Notes under the pieces: generated by a model
The model's input: only the letters and a program-made list of their open reading frames with translations
Databases searched by the model: none
What the model was told of the DNA's origin: nothing
Position numbers and translations under genes: made by a program
In this document: positions 53,375-61,051 of the stretch, piece after piece
How the letters are laid out: each line of letters begins with the position of its first letter
Position numbering within the stretch: the stretch's first letter is position 1
NCBI RefSeq assembly: GCF_000210915.2
Contig: NC_016620.1
Span: 124,001 to 188,000, forward strand
Source: Halobacteriovorax marinus SJ
Lineage (GTDB): Bacteria; Bdellovibrionota; Bacteriovoracia; Bacteriovoracales; Bacteriovoracaceae
Length of the DNA stretch: 64,000 nucleotides
Reading direction: 5' to 3'

Positions 53375-54208
53375 ATGGGAATGAGAATAAATACTAACGT
53401 ATCGTCGCTATCAGCACAAAGAACGTTAAGTACTACAAACAGAAATATGAACGACAACCTGAGGAAACTTTCTTCAGGAGAGAGAATAACTAGAGCTGCG
53501 GATGATGCAGCAGGACTCGCTATAAGCGAAAACTTGAAGGCCCAGATTAGAGGGATGCGACAAGCAAAGAGAAATGCAAACGATGCAATCTCCCTAATCC
53601 AGACAGCTGAAGGTGGTTTAAATGAGATTTCAAACATTATTATCAGACTTAGAGAACTCTCAGTACAAGCTGCCAACGACACACTTGGACCAGAGGAAAG
53701 AAAGTACTCTGACATTGAATTCCAAAACCTTAAAGAAGAGATTGACAGAATCTCAAGGTCGAGTGAATTCAACGGAGTTAAGCTACTCGATGGAACAGGT
53801 GGGAGAATGGAGTTTCAGGTCGGTATTCACAATGATCCAATCAACGATAGACTCGTCTATGATGGAACTGGATCAGATGCTACGATCTCAACTCTTGGGC
53901 TTTCAGCAGATAATGTTGCCTCTAAAGAGGGAGCTCAGTCTTCTCTACAAAAACTTGATGATGCACTTGTGCAAGTCAATGGAATTAGGGCCAATATGGG
54001 TGCCCTACAAAACAGACTCTCGTCAACTGTTAACAACTTGGGGATCAGTGATGAGAATTTAAGTGCGGCTAAGTCAAGAATTAGAGATGTAGATATCGCT
54101 GCCGAAACAGCAGAGTTAGCTAAAAACAACATCCTAATTCAATCTGGAACATCAGTGTTATCGCAAGCTAACCAGTTCCCGAGCATAGCCAACAAATTAC
54201 TTGGTTAA
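53375..54208 (+). CDS. Flagellin 2
   Basis: 277 residues, D0-D1 flagellin similar to flagellin 1 throughout; N-terminus MGMRINTNVSSLSAQRTL, and RIRDVDIAAETAELAKNNIL near the C-terminus. The last residues (NQFPSIANKLLG) differ from copy 1, which ends STKNALSLIQSASQG, so they are not a recent duplication. It has its own leader with an upstream five-codon frame and ends before a strong terminator. Confidence 0.95.
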   Translation: MGMRINTNVSSLSAQRTLSTTNRNMNDNLRKLSSGERITRAADDAAGLAISENLKAQIRGMRQAKRNANDAISLIQTAEGGLNEISNIIIRLRELSVQAANDTLGPEERKYSDIEFQNLKEEIDRISRSSEFNGVKLLDGTGGRMEFQVGIHNDPINDRLVYDGTGSDATISTLGLSADNVASKEGAQSSLQKLDDALVQVNGIRANMGALQNRLSSTVNNLGISDENLSAAKSRIRDVDIAAETAELAKNNILIQSGTSVLSQANQFPSIANKLLG

Positions 54209-54222
54209 ATATTGTTCTTTAT

Positions 54223-54256
54223 TGCCCTTGCTTCGAATGAAGCACGGGCATTTTTT
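54223..54256 (+). terminator. Terminator after flagellin 2
   Basis: TGCCC (54223-54227) and TGCTTC (54229-54234), loop GAAT, GAAGCA (54239-54244) and GGGCA (54246-54250), with one mismatch, followed by six T. Confidence 0.85.
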
Positions 54257-54285
54257 CGTTTATTTTCCTGGAAATTAAATAGTGG

Positions 54286-54291
54286 TATGAT
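54286..54291 (+). promoter_or_regulatory. -10 element placed for a leaderless transcript
   Basis: TATGAT at 54286-54291 with TTTCCT about 17 bases upstream. Six bases separate it from the ATG at 54298, so transcription would begin at or beside the start codon. No ribosome site is present. Confidence 0.35.
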
Positions 54292-54297
54292 ACTTCT

Positions 54298-55296
54298 ATG
54301 GAAAATGTCACAACTCTAGTACCAAAAAGAGAAAAAACAATTTTAATATTCGGTCTATCATCTTTTGTTGGATCAAACCTTGCTGAGTTCTTTAAAAAAG
54401 ATTTTAGAGTTGTTGGTACATATAATAAAAATCCAATCTTTATTCCAGGTGTTCTAGCGCTACCATGTGATGTTTTAAATAAAGAAGAGGTGCAACTCGC
54501 TCTCTATGCTTTTAAGCCTGATATTACAATATATGCTGTTGGGCTCTCGTCTGTAATGGAGTGTTCAAGAAATCCTGATCTCGCTGATGCTCTCAATGCA
54601 AGTGGTTTATTCAATGTTGTAGAGTACTGCCAGAGGTATAAATCTCAAGTTTGCTATTTATCTTCGGGCTTTGTTTTTGCTGGTGAAGATAAGCAGTATA
54701 TAGAAATGGATATACCTGATCCAAATACTGTTTATGGAAAGACTCAGGCCTCTGCCGAGTTTTATATACAGAAGTCGTCGCTAAATTATATTATTTTTAG
54801 AAGTTGTAAACTCTATGGGCGCGGTCATATTGAAAATAGAAAGACTTTCTTTGAAACGATTCAAAAAGACTTTATGGATCGAAAGAATATTTCTTGTGAT
54901 GATAATGTGAAAACAGGTTATTTAGATGTTTACTACCTTGCCATGATCTTAAAGATTTGTTTTGAAAAGGGTGTAAAGAATAGACTCTTTCAAATTAGTT
55001 CCAATAATACGGCAAGCTTTAATGAATTTGTTAAGGATTACTGCGAGATCTTCTCGGAAAGTTCTGGTCTTGTACAAAAGGGTCGATGGCCATTTCCATT
55101 CGTTGCCTCTGCTGCAACTCTTCCGTCCGGAGATAAAATTAACTTTGATTTAGATATCTCAAATATCGAAGGCTTCCTAAATATTAATATGCCTACCGTG
55201 AAAGAGTCACTAGAGTTCACTTTTAAACGATTTATGGGTAAAGCAAAAACTGCACGAGGCGGCTCCTCTGGTGGAGAAGACGTAACTTTTATTTAA
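54298..55296 (+). CDS. RmlD/NAD-dependent epimerase-like short-chain reductase
   Basis: 332 residues of the extended SDR family, close in pattern to dTDP-4-dehydrorhamnose reductase (RmlD). NAD(P) loop FGLSSFVGSNLAEFF (about 18-32), DVLNKEEVQLALYAFKPDITIYAVG (about 60-84), SSGFVFAGE, and catalytic Tyr/Lys in YGKTQ (about 143-147). The C-terminal 20 residues are Gly/Ser-rich and unlike the family. It may act on a nucleotide sugar for surface polysaccharide, perhaps flagellar glycan, since it follows the flagellins; that is inference. No SD precedes the start. Confidence 0.75.
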   Translation: MENVTTLVPKREKTILIFGLSSFVGSNLAEFFKKDFRVVGTYNKNPIFIPGVLALPCDVLNKEEVQLALYAFKPDITIYAVGLSSVMECSRNPDLADALNASGLFNVVEYCQRYKSQVCYLSSGFVFAGEDKQYIEMDIPDPNTVYGKTQASAEFYIQKSSLNYIIFRSCKLYGRGHIENRKTFFETIQKDFMDRKNISCDDNVKTGYLDVYYLAMILKICFEKGVKNRLFQISSNNTASFNEFVKDYCEIFSESSGLVQKGRWPFPFVASAATLPSGDKINFDLDISNIEGFLNINMPTVKESLEFTFKRFMGKAKTARGGSSGGEDVTFI

Positions 55297-55304
55297 AGTT
55301 GAAA

Positions 55305-55838
55305 TTATCTTGCAGAATTTCTAATAAACTCAGAAAGGTAATGTCTTACAAGGGCTTCAGGCTCGACAACTTCACCGTTAAATCTCCACGTGATGTCATT
55401 GAATGGACCTAGGTGGGCCCTTACTTCATGAACACCCTGTGATCCACTTGAGTCTGTCGATCTAAGACGTGCTGAGAAAACTTCTTTTCCATTGGCCAGA
55501 AAACCAATTGTGATGAGGTCGGCAGCTTTTCTTGCAATGATAAGTCTTAAGCTATTTCTAAATAGCATAAAATCATTGATGGTATTTGATATTTTAAAGA
55601 TCTTAATAGCAGAGCCCGACTGATGAGAGCCTCTATATTCATTAAATTTTGAAACAAAAATTTCGAATTTTTCGCGGAGTTCATCCATGAAGTCGATAGA
55701 TGACTCTTCGAGCATGTGGAGAGGGTTGAGGTGGTCATTGAAGTTTACTACTCCAGACTCTTCCATGTTAATTTCCTCAAGAGCTAAGCTCTCGATCCAC
55801 TTTGTTGAAACTTCTTTTTGTTGATTTAATTGATCCAT
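55305..55838 (-). CDS. Hypothetical protein downstream of the 6S RNA gene
   Basis: 177 residues, soluble and acidic at the N-terminus (about 1-60), then a helical part (about 50-75) and a mixed alpha/beta C-terminal domain (about 80-177, KAADLITIGFLANGKEVF and NDITWRFNGEVVEPE). No signal peptide or known motif. No SD stands before the ATG. TTGACA (minus strand 55873-55868) with GATGAT 17 bases on would start transcription at the ATG, which suggests a leaderless message. The ends of this gene and the reductase gene are eight bases apart. Confidence 0.6.
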   Translation of the reverse strand: MDQLNQQKEVSTKWIESLALEEINMEESGVVNFNDHLNPLHMLEESSIDFMDELREKFEIFVSKFNEYRGSHQSGSAIKIFKISNTINDFMLFRNSLRLIIARKAADLITIGFLANGKEVFSARLRSTDSSGSQGVHEVRAHLGPFNDITWRFNGEVVEPEALVRHYLSEFIRNSAR

Positions 55839-55895
55839 ATAACAATCATCCGTAACTGTTCGTTTTCTGTCAAATTTTTAGTGATTTTAGATGTA

Positions 55896-56088
55896 AGAAA
55901 AGAGGGTCAGGAGCTGTCAAATTGGAGTCTTCCGCCCGCCATTTGACAGGTGGTTGCAGTAAGTAATTATTTTAGGCTTCTCGCTCCTTAGATAGAATCC
56001 AAGTGCAAGCTTGCTCACCATAATCAGGGACCGCCTCCGTGAAAGAGATTGTAGGGCGAAAAAACTATTATTGCCAACTACAAGACCC
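55896..56088 (-). ncRNA. ssrS: 6S RNA
   Basis: On the minus strand the stretch reads GGTGAGCAAGCTTGC (56020-56006), a hairpin, then GAGAAGCCTAAAAT (55982-55969) and CAACCACC. E. coli 6S RNA has GGTGAGCATGCTCGG, then GAGAAGCCTTAAAAC, then TTCACC in the same order. A nine-base hairpin CTGTCAAAT...ATTTGACAG (55949-55914) follows the CACC, just as a hairpin does in E. coli. Terminal arms GGGTC (56088-56084) and GACCC (55908-55904) close the rod; TCTTTTCTT follows. TATAAT at 56100-56095 gives a start at about 56088. The length near 190 fits. 6S RNA mimics an open promoter and sequesters sigma-70 polymerase. Ends are approximate. Confidence 0.85.
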
Positions 56089-56094
56089 ACAACC

Positions 56095-56100
56095 ATTATA
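56095..56100 (-). promoter_or_regulatory. -10 element of the 6S RNA gene
   Basis: Minus-strand TATAAT at 56100-56095, seven bases before the inferred 5' end of 6S RNA. No good -35 match was seen. The rest of the 489-base gap 55839-56327 holds only the 6S gene and the flp promoter. Confidence 0.55.
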
Positions 56101-56190
56101 CCTTTCTTTTGATTGAATAGCACTTTAAACAAGTAAATCTTGTAATTTTAATAGGTTGTCTAAAAGAGTTAGGAAAAACGTGAAATTGCT

Positions 56191-56218
56191 TTGGTGTGTC
56201 ATTGAATGGGTATATAAT
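56191..56218 (+). promoter_or_regulatory. Promoter of the Flp pilin gene
   Basis: TTGGTG (56191-56196), 16-base spacer, TATAAT (56213-56218), about 110 bases before the flp ATG. The leader in between shows no obvious hairpin. Confidence 0.5.
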
Positions 56219-56327
56219 AGTACTAAGCTTGAGTGATTTAGTATGTTGTTGAAAACTCTAAAATAATGGAAGTTTTTCTTAAGTTAGAGCAGAAAATGAC
56301 CGACAAAGTTATTCAAAGGAGTAAGTT

Positions 56328-56513
56328 ATGAAAAAAACTTTGCTGGCCTATTTAAAAGACGAAAGTGGGCAAACTTCAACAGAATATATTCTTCTGGTTG
56401 CGGTTGTAGCATTAATCGTTTTTAAATTCAAAGATGTTGCCTCATCAAGATTAAATAAAATCACTGAGGACGTTTTTGGTAAAGCGGAAGGCTTCGTAGA
56501 CAGTATAGAATAA
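56328..56513 (+). CDS. flp: Flp-type (IVb) major pilin
   Basis: 61 residues, the size of Flp pilins. The leader MKKTLLAYLKDESG is followed by QTSTEYILLVAVVALIVF: cleavage after Gly14 leaves the +5 Glu and +6 Tyr typical of Flp. The C-terminal part is short and charged. SD AAGGAG lies seven bases before the ATG. A long stem-loop overlaps its stop and a 116-base gap separates it from the rest of the Tad locus, an arrangement that would let the major pilin be made in excess. Confidence 0.9.
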   Translation: MKKTLLAYLKDESGQTSTEYILLVAVVALIVFKFKDVASSRLNKITEDVFGKAEGFVDSIE

Positions 56514-56553
56514 TAGATTTAGAGCTATAGTCTAGCTGCTAGGTCTATTATTC
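56508..56553 (+). repeat. Nested stem-loop over the flp stop codon
   Basis: GAATAATAGA (56508-56517) pairs perfectly with TCTATTATTC (56544-56553); inside, AGCTA (56523-56527) pairs with TAGCT (56533-56537). The flp TAA (56511-56513) is within the first arm. No T-run follows, so partial read-through into the downstream pseudopilin genes is expected. Confidence 0.6.
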
Positions 56554-56629
56554 TAAATTGTTCGCCACAAAACTAGGAATTTAATTCCTAAGTGTCTTAT
56601 CGTATTTAAAACTCTGTTACTTTAGATAC

Positions 56630-56839
56630 ATGGTTAAAGGTAGTGCCGGTCAGGCCCTAATAGAGTATCTAATTCTATTTGCATTCATGTCACTAATTGC
56701 TCTTAATATGGTTAAGGGGATGGGTGGTATGATGTCCGACTCCGTCAGGAGTATTGGATTTCAATTAACACAGCAATTGACTATAGGTGTTTGTGAAGAA
56801 GAGTGTTGGTATTCAGATTATCAAAATAGGACGAAGTAA
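56630..56839 (+). CDS. Flp/TadE-like pseudopilin
   Basis: 69 residues. A short leader MVKGSAG, then QALIEYLILFAFMSLIALNMV, so a prepilin peptidase site after Gly7 with +5 Glu and a single membrane helix. The tail has two cysteines in CEEECWY. Too short to be a TadE; more likely a minor Flp pilin. No clear SD. The stop overlaps the tadV-like start by one base. Confidence 0.75.
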   Translation: MVKGSAGQALIEYLILFAFMSLIALNMVKGMGGMMSDSVRSIGFQLTQQLTIGVCEEECWYSDYQNRTK

Positions 56840-57345
56840 TGCCAATATCAGTCTATCTCTTTCTAGTAGTACAACTCTTCTTTGTCGCTTCTCACGATGT
56901 TACTCACAAGAAAATTTCTAACTTTTGGCCGCTCATAAATATTTCATTCTATTTACTAAGTGTCTTCTTTTTTCCCGACCACTATAATTTTGGATGGAGT
57001 ACATTTGTCTTTCCAATTGCATTCTTTATTGTAGGAATATTTCTATTCACTTTAAAAATTATGGGAGCGGGGGATTCGAAATACTTATTATCTTTTTACT
57101 TGTTGATCCCAGTTTCTCTACATGAGACAGCATTTATCTTTCTCGCTTACTCTACTGTTGTTGTCGGGCTTTCTCTTTTATTAACCAATATAATTAAAAG
57201 ATCTGATATCATTAAATTAGCAATTAAAACTAAGAACTTAAGATTAATAAAAACAATCTTTGGACAAAGGTTTTCATACGCACCAGTTATATTAGTTTCG
57301 TGGTTATGGTTTGGATGGACAATAAGAGCAAAAATATTTTATTAG
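56839..57345 (+). CDS. tadV: Tad prepilin peptidase (TadV/CpaA)
   Basis: 168 residues, an A24 aspartyl peptidase of the short type without the Cys domain of PilD. The two active Asp are in DVTHKKISN (about 20-28) and GAGDSKY (about 75-81), within four to five membrane helices. It would process the Flp and TadE-like precursors around it. The start overlaps the upstream stop (TAATG). The next gene begins inside its 3' end. Confidence 0.9.
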   Translation: MPISVYLFLVVQLFFVASHDVTHKKISNFWPLINISFYLLSVFFFPDHYNFGWSTFVFPIAFFIVGIFLFTLKIMGAGDSKYLLSFYLLIPVSLHETAFIFLAYSTVVVGLSLLLTNIIKRSDIIKLAIKTKNLRLIKTIFGQRFSYAPVILVSWLWFGWTIRAKIFY

Positions 57346-57629
57346 AAGAAAGAGGGCAAAGTGCTGTTGAGTACATAATGTTACTCGCAGTTATAAGCTT
57401 AATTACTTTCTCCATTGTAAACTCTAATAAATTTAAAGATTTTATGGGAGAGGATTCTGGATTCTTTGCAGGCTTAAGGTCTCAGTTGGAGTACTCCTAT
57501 CGCCATGGTTATTTAAATAGTGAAGCTGATCGAAGCGATGATAACTACAGTGGTCCGCATGAGACATACTACGATATTGATGACGGTCGAACACGTTTTT
57601 TTACAGGAGGGGAGCAATATCCACGCTAA
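57315..57629 (+). CDS. Flp-like minor pilin
   Basis: 104 residues from the ATG at 57315, which overlaps tadV by 31 bases; a GTG at 57300 and ATG at 57306 are alternatives. MDNKSKNILLEERG is a typical leader and QSAVEYIMLLAVISLITFSIV the pilin helix, with +5 Glu. The tail is polar and acidic. The frame contains T_TTT_TTT at 57596-57602, ten codons before its stop, followed by AGGAGG, the elements of a -1 frameshift site into the next frame. Confidence 0.8.
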   Translation: MDNKSKNILLEERGQSAVEYIMLLAVISLITFSIVNSNKFKDFMGEDSGFFAGLRSQLEYSYRHGYLNSEADRSDDNYSGPHETYYDIDDGRTRFFTGGEQYPR

Positions 57630-58141
57630 TTAGAAAAGAGGAAGGGCAATCTACGATAGAGTTCTTAATGACTTTCGTATTTTCGTTCGGATTTATTTTT
57701 CTCTTTTATAAAATCTCTATTGATGCAACAAGTGGATTCTACATCCACTATGCCAACTTCATGGCGGCCCGTACATATTTAACGGTAGAGAATAATAGTG
57801 CCAATATTGCAGGTTCCGATGGGTTTGCTTTTCAGCAAGCTCAAAATGTTTTTAATAGTTATAAGCCAGAAGTTATGGTTACTGGCTTTAACGGAGGGAT
57901 CAGTGTCAACGATCCGTCATCCACACCAAATAAACTCTATGTTGGGACTGTGGTTGATTACTCTGTTCCTTTTTCATTTAGTAATTTGATTGGAGGGAGA
58001 GATCCCGTCTTTTATAAATCGGAAACATTTTTGGGAAGAGAGCCAACTCGCTCTGAATGTCTTGCCCGAGTCTGCAAAGTGATGCAGGACTTAGGGGCAG
58101 ATTGTAATACCCATGTAACTTTTTTTGATAATGGCTGTTAA
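57617..58141 (+). CDS. TadE-like pseudopilin without a canonical start codon
   Basis: The frame encodes RKEEG, then QSTIEFLMTFVFSFGFIFLFYKI, the TadE leader and helix, then about 130 residues with C-terminal cysteines. The first ATG (57668) lies inside the helix and would destroy the processing site. Upstream to the TGA at 57581 there is no ATG, GTG, TTG or CTG. Candidate starts are ATA at 57617, six bases after AGGAGG, or ATT at 57629, overlapping the previous stop as TAATT. A -1 shift at 57596-57602 from the previous gene would also enter this frame. 57617 is given as the most upstream plausible start (174 residues). Confidence 0.65.
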   Translation: MSTLIRKEEGQSTIEFLMTFVFSFGFIFLFYKISIDATSGFYIHYANFMAARTYLTVENNSANIAGSDGFAFQQAQNVFNSYKPEVMVTGFNGGISVNDPSSTPNKLYVGTVVDYSVPFSFSNLIGGRDPVFYKSETFLGREPTRSECLARVCKVMQDLGADCNTHVTFFDNGC

Positions 58142-58664
58142 GAAATTAAAGAAGAATATTCTAAGAAATGAAGAGGGGCAGGCAATCTTTGAATTTGTTC
58201 TCTTTCTCCCGTTCATAATTTTTCTCTATACTGTACTTATCAATATAACGAATTCAATCAATGGGTCGATTAATCAGCAAAAGGCCACAAGAGGTTACTT
58301 TTATAGATTGGTTAAACATGATTCAAGAACACCCAATAGAGTTGATATTGAGTTCCTACTTGGAAGTGGAATAAACGTTATGGGCGCTTCAAGTGTGGGG
58401 TGGCGGAGAAAATCCGTCGGAGATACTCAATCATTTGGTACTTGCTATAAATTTATGAATTTCTTTGGAAATGAAACAGACGAAGAGTGTGATGAGAGTA
58501 GAATTGGAGAAGTAACTTCCAACTTTATAAAGCTATTTACATTCTATGGTGTCTGCGGAGAAACCTATATGAAATCCACTTCTGGCTACGTCGAAGGAAC
58601 TAATTTCCTCAGGTATGGTAGCTTTGCTGATCAGCTCGGATATGATCAGTGTGTCCAAAAATAA
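58131..58664 (+). CDS. TadE/TadF-like pseudopilin
   Basis: 177 residues from the ATG at 58131, which overlaps the previous gene by 11 bases. Leader MAVKKLKKNILRNEEG, cleavage after Gly16, then QAIFEFVLFLPFIIFLYTVL with +5 Glu. The periplasmic part has several cysteines (about 108, 122, 147 and C-terminal) that may form disulfides. It is the last of five pilin-like genes; a 90-base gap then leads to cpaB. Confidence 0.8.
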   Translation: MAVKKLKKNILRNEEGQAIFEFVLFLPFIIFLYTVLINITNSINGSINQQKATRGYFYRLVKHDSRTPNRVDIEFLLGSGINVMGASSVGWRRKSVGDTQSFGTCYKFMNFFGNETDEECDESRIGEVTSNFIKLFTFYGVCGETYMKSTSGYVEGTNFLRYGSFADQLGYDQCVQK

Positions 58665-58754
58665 TCACCTAGACTGATACTTCTTTCCCCATCCTCAACT
58701 GACCGTAATTATTTGTTAAAATTAATAGTAGTCACTTAAGTAGGGTAGTAAAGA

Positions 58755-59570
58755 ATGAACACTAGAGCACTCACATTGGCCTTGATTATTGCAGTCTTTG
58801 CAATGTTCATGGTTTATACGTATATCGATGATGAAAAAACTAAAATCATAAAGAAGTATGGTAAAGAGCAGTCAGTTGTCATTGCTAAAGTTGATATCAA
58901 AGAACTTGAACTCATTGATGATTCAAAAGTAACTGTTACATCAATGCCTTCAAACTTTGTTCACGAGAAAGCATTTAAAACAATTAAGGAAATTCAAAAC
59001 ACTGTTGCAACAGTTCCTATTCTTAAGGGCGAGCAAATTACCAAGCCAAGAGTTAGTTGGCCGGATGAGAGAAGTGGTCTTTCAAGACAGGTTGCTGTAG
59101 GGAAGAGAGCAATCTCTTTAGACGTATCTGAAAGAGCTTCAGTTGGTAAATTGATTAAGCCCGGAGATAGGGTAGATATTCTGGCGGGAATTGACTATGC
59201 AGGTGGTAGAAAAGATTTACAGAAAATGAAGACGATACTTCAAGATGTTCTTATTCTTTCAACGGGTAAGAGTATTTCTGGAAACCTTCCTATTATTGGT
59301 GTTAAGACACCAAGAGTAATTAAGAAAATGAAGCTTAATACATATAGTGACTATGGAACGGTAACACTTGAGTTAGATCCATATGAAGTACAGAAGCTAG
59401 TTTTTATTCTTAGTTATAATTCTGGTACTCCACCATATCTAGCACTAAGAAATAATACGGATAAAGAAGTTGTTCGAATTAAGTCGACTAAACTCTTCGA
59501 TATCCTTGGAGAGGATGCGTCTGAGGCAAAGATATTCTTCTCTGAAAAATACAAGAGTCAAGGCAACTAA
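58755..59570 (+). CDS. cpaB: Flp pilus assembly protein CpaB/RcpC
   Basis: 271 residues: N-terminal membrane helix (about 6-24), SAF domain (about 40-105, VVIAKVDIKELELIDDSKVTV) and the RcpC/CpaB domain (about 110-240, VAVGKRAISLDVSERASVGKLIKPGDRVDIL). It works in the periplasm with the secretin and may modify or gate the channel. It is coupled to cpaC by a TAATG overlap. Confidence 0.92.
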   Translation: MNTRALTLALIIAVFAMFMVYTYIDDEKTKIIKKYGKEQSVVIAKVDIKELELIDDSKVTVTSMPSNFVHEKAFKTIKEIQNTVATVPILKGEQITKPRVSWPDERSGLSRQVAVGKRAISLDVSERASVGKLIKPGDRVDILAGIDYAGGRKDLQKMKTILQDVLILSTGKSISGNLPIIGVKTPRVIKKMKLNTYSDYGTVTLELDPYEVQKLVFILSYNSGTPPYLALRNNTDKEVVRIKSTKLFDILGEDASEAKIFFSEKYKSQGN

Positions 59571-61051
59571 TGAGACTTGTTAAAACTTTTTTAATATTCA
59601 TTTATACCATTTCGATCTTTGCTCAGCAGGGAAAGAATGTTCCTGAGAAAAAAGTTGAAGTTGTTCTAGGTATAGACCATGTAGAGAAACTCGATTTTGC
59701 ACCTTCTACAAAAGTGCAAGTTGGTAATGATACCATTTTAAATCACGTAATTATTCCACAAAAAAGAGAGATCACATTTAAAGGTCTTAAACCGGGACAG
59801 ACATCTGTAATGGTAAGAAATACTGTTGGAGATATTAAGGCCAAGTTCTTAGTAAATATCACTGCAACTGACCAATCTAAGGTTGTTCAAGAGTTAAAAG
59901 AATTTCTTGGTGATGTTGAAGGTCTGGAAATTGGTATCAAGGGTAATAAGGTCTACGTAGGTGGAGAGATTGTTGTCCCATCAGATATTGGTAGGGTGAT
60001 CGTTGTTCTTGGTGGGTATCCAGACGTTGTACAATTAGTAGAACTCTCTCCTCAGACCCAGAGAGTTATCGCTCGTAATATGCAAAAAGAAATTCAAAAA
60101 AGTAATATGCCAGATGTAACGGTAAGGGTTGCGAATGGACTCTTTATGCTTGAAGGTGTTGTTAGTTCTGATGTGGATAAGACTAGGGCCGAGCAAATCG
60201 CTGCTGTCTATGTTCCTGACATGATTCAAAACCTTGCGAGACGAACTGAAGCGGTAAAGGCGGCGGAGAAAGATATTATTCAAAACTTTATTAGTGTAAA
60301 TGCGAAGAAGAAGCCTGCGCCAATTCCAAAGATGATAAAAATCTCTGCCCAATTTGTTGAGCTTACAAAAGATTATAATAAAATTTTTGGGTTTAAGTGG
60401 GAGCCAGTTCTCGGTGGAGGCGGTGGTACTATAAATATTGGTAAGGGCGCCGATGGTGGTGTGACATCTTCATCTAGTGGAACCCTTGCTGGAACCATTT
60501 CAAATCTCTTTCCAAAGTTAGCATCAGCTAAGAGTGCCGGTTATGCGAGAGTTATTCAATCTGGTGTCATTATAACTAAAGATAAGATAGCGAGTAAGAT
60601 CGTTAAGAGAAGTGAGAAGCCTTTTGCAATTGGTACTGGAGAGTTTGTTAGAACTGAGAAAGCAACTGCTGGGTTTGATCTCTCTATCACTCCTACAATT
60701 TTGCCACAAGAGAAAGTTGACTTGAGTATGGGACTAACCGTCAGTGCAAACGTAGGTGATCCTCCAGAGACAACATCTAATACTATTCAAACTGCATTAG
60801 TTGTTAAAAGTAAGGAGAGTGCTGTTGTTGGTGGTGTTGTTGTAAATAAATCTTCAACAGATTTTGACAGAAACCCACCGGGTGGAGTTGATGAAGTAGA
60901 AGATGGAAGTAAATTATTTTCTTTTGTGAAGTCGAAGGCATATTTAACGAATAAGTCTCAGTTTGTTGTTTTCGTAACACCTGAGATTATCGAATCAGCT
61001 TCGACAGGAACTGAAGAGATAAAAAGAAAATTTAGAAGTAGAAGGCGATAA
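59570..61051 (+). CDS. cpaC: Tad pilus secretin CpaC/RcpA
   Basis: 493 residues: signal peptide (about 1-18, ending FAQQ), pilus-formation N-terminal domain (about 28-105), two BON-like segments (about 110-215, GLEIGIKGNKVYVGGEIV and NMPDVTVRVANGLFMLEGVV) and the secretin core (about 250-480) with FGFKWEPVLGGGG, VIQSGVIITKD and VVGGVV. It forms the outer-membrane channel for the Flp pilus, distinct from PilQ. TAATG overlaps on both sides bind it to cpaB and the ATPase gene. Confidence 0.93.
   Translation: MRLVKTFLIFIYTISIFAQQGKNVPEKKVEVVLGIDHVEKLDFAPSTKVQVGNDTILNHVIIPQKREITFKGLKPGQTSVMVRNTVGDIKAKFLVNITATDQSKVVQELKEFLGDVEGLEIGIKGNKVYVGGEIVVPSDIGRVIVVLGGYPDVVQLVELSPQTQRVIARNMQKEIQKSNMPDVTVRVANGLFMLEGVVSSDVDKTRAEQIAAVYVPDMIQNLARRTEAVKAAEKDIIQNFISVNAKKKPAPIPKMIKISAQFVELTKDYNKIFGFKWEPVLGGGGGTINIGKGADGGVTSSSSGTLAGTISNLFPKLASAKSAGYARVIQSGVIITKDKIASKIVKRSEKPFAIGTGEFVRTEKATAGFDLSITPTILPQEKVDLSMGLTVSANVGDPPETTSNTIQTALVVKSKESAVVGGVVVNKSSTDFDRNPPGGVDEVEDGSKLFSFVKSKAYLTNKSQFVVFVTPEIIESASTGTEEIKRKFRSRRR

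Noticed and set aside
53305-53772. 155-codon minus-strand frame over the flagellin 2 start
   Set aside because: It mirrors the conserved flagellin N-terminal codons; a Ser/Leu-rich product is typical of an antisense shadow.
55917-56132. 71-codon minus-strand frame
   Set aside because: It lies across the 6S RNA and its promoter, has no ribosome site and no protein-like composition.
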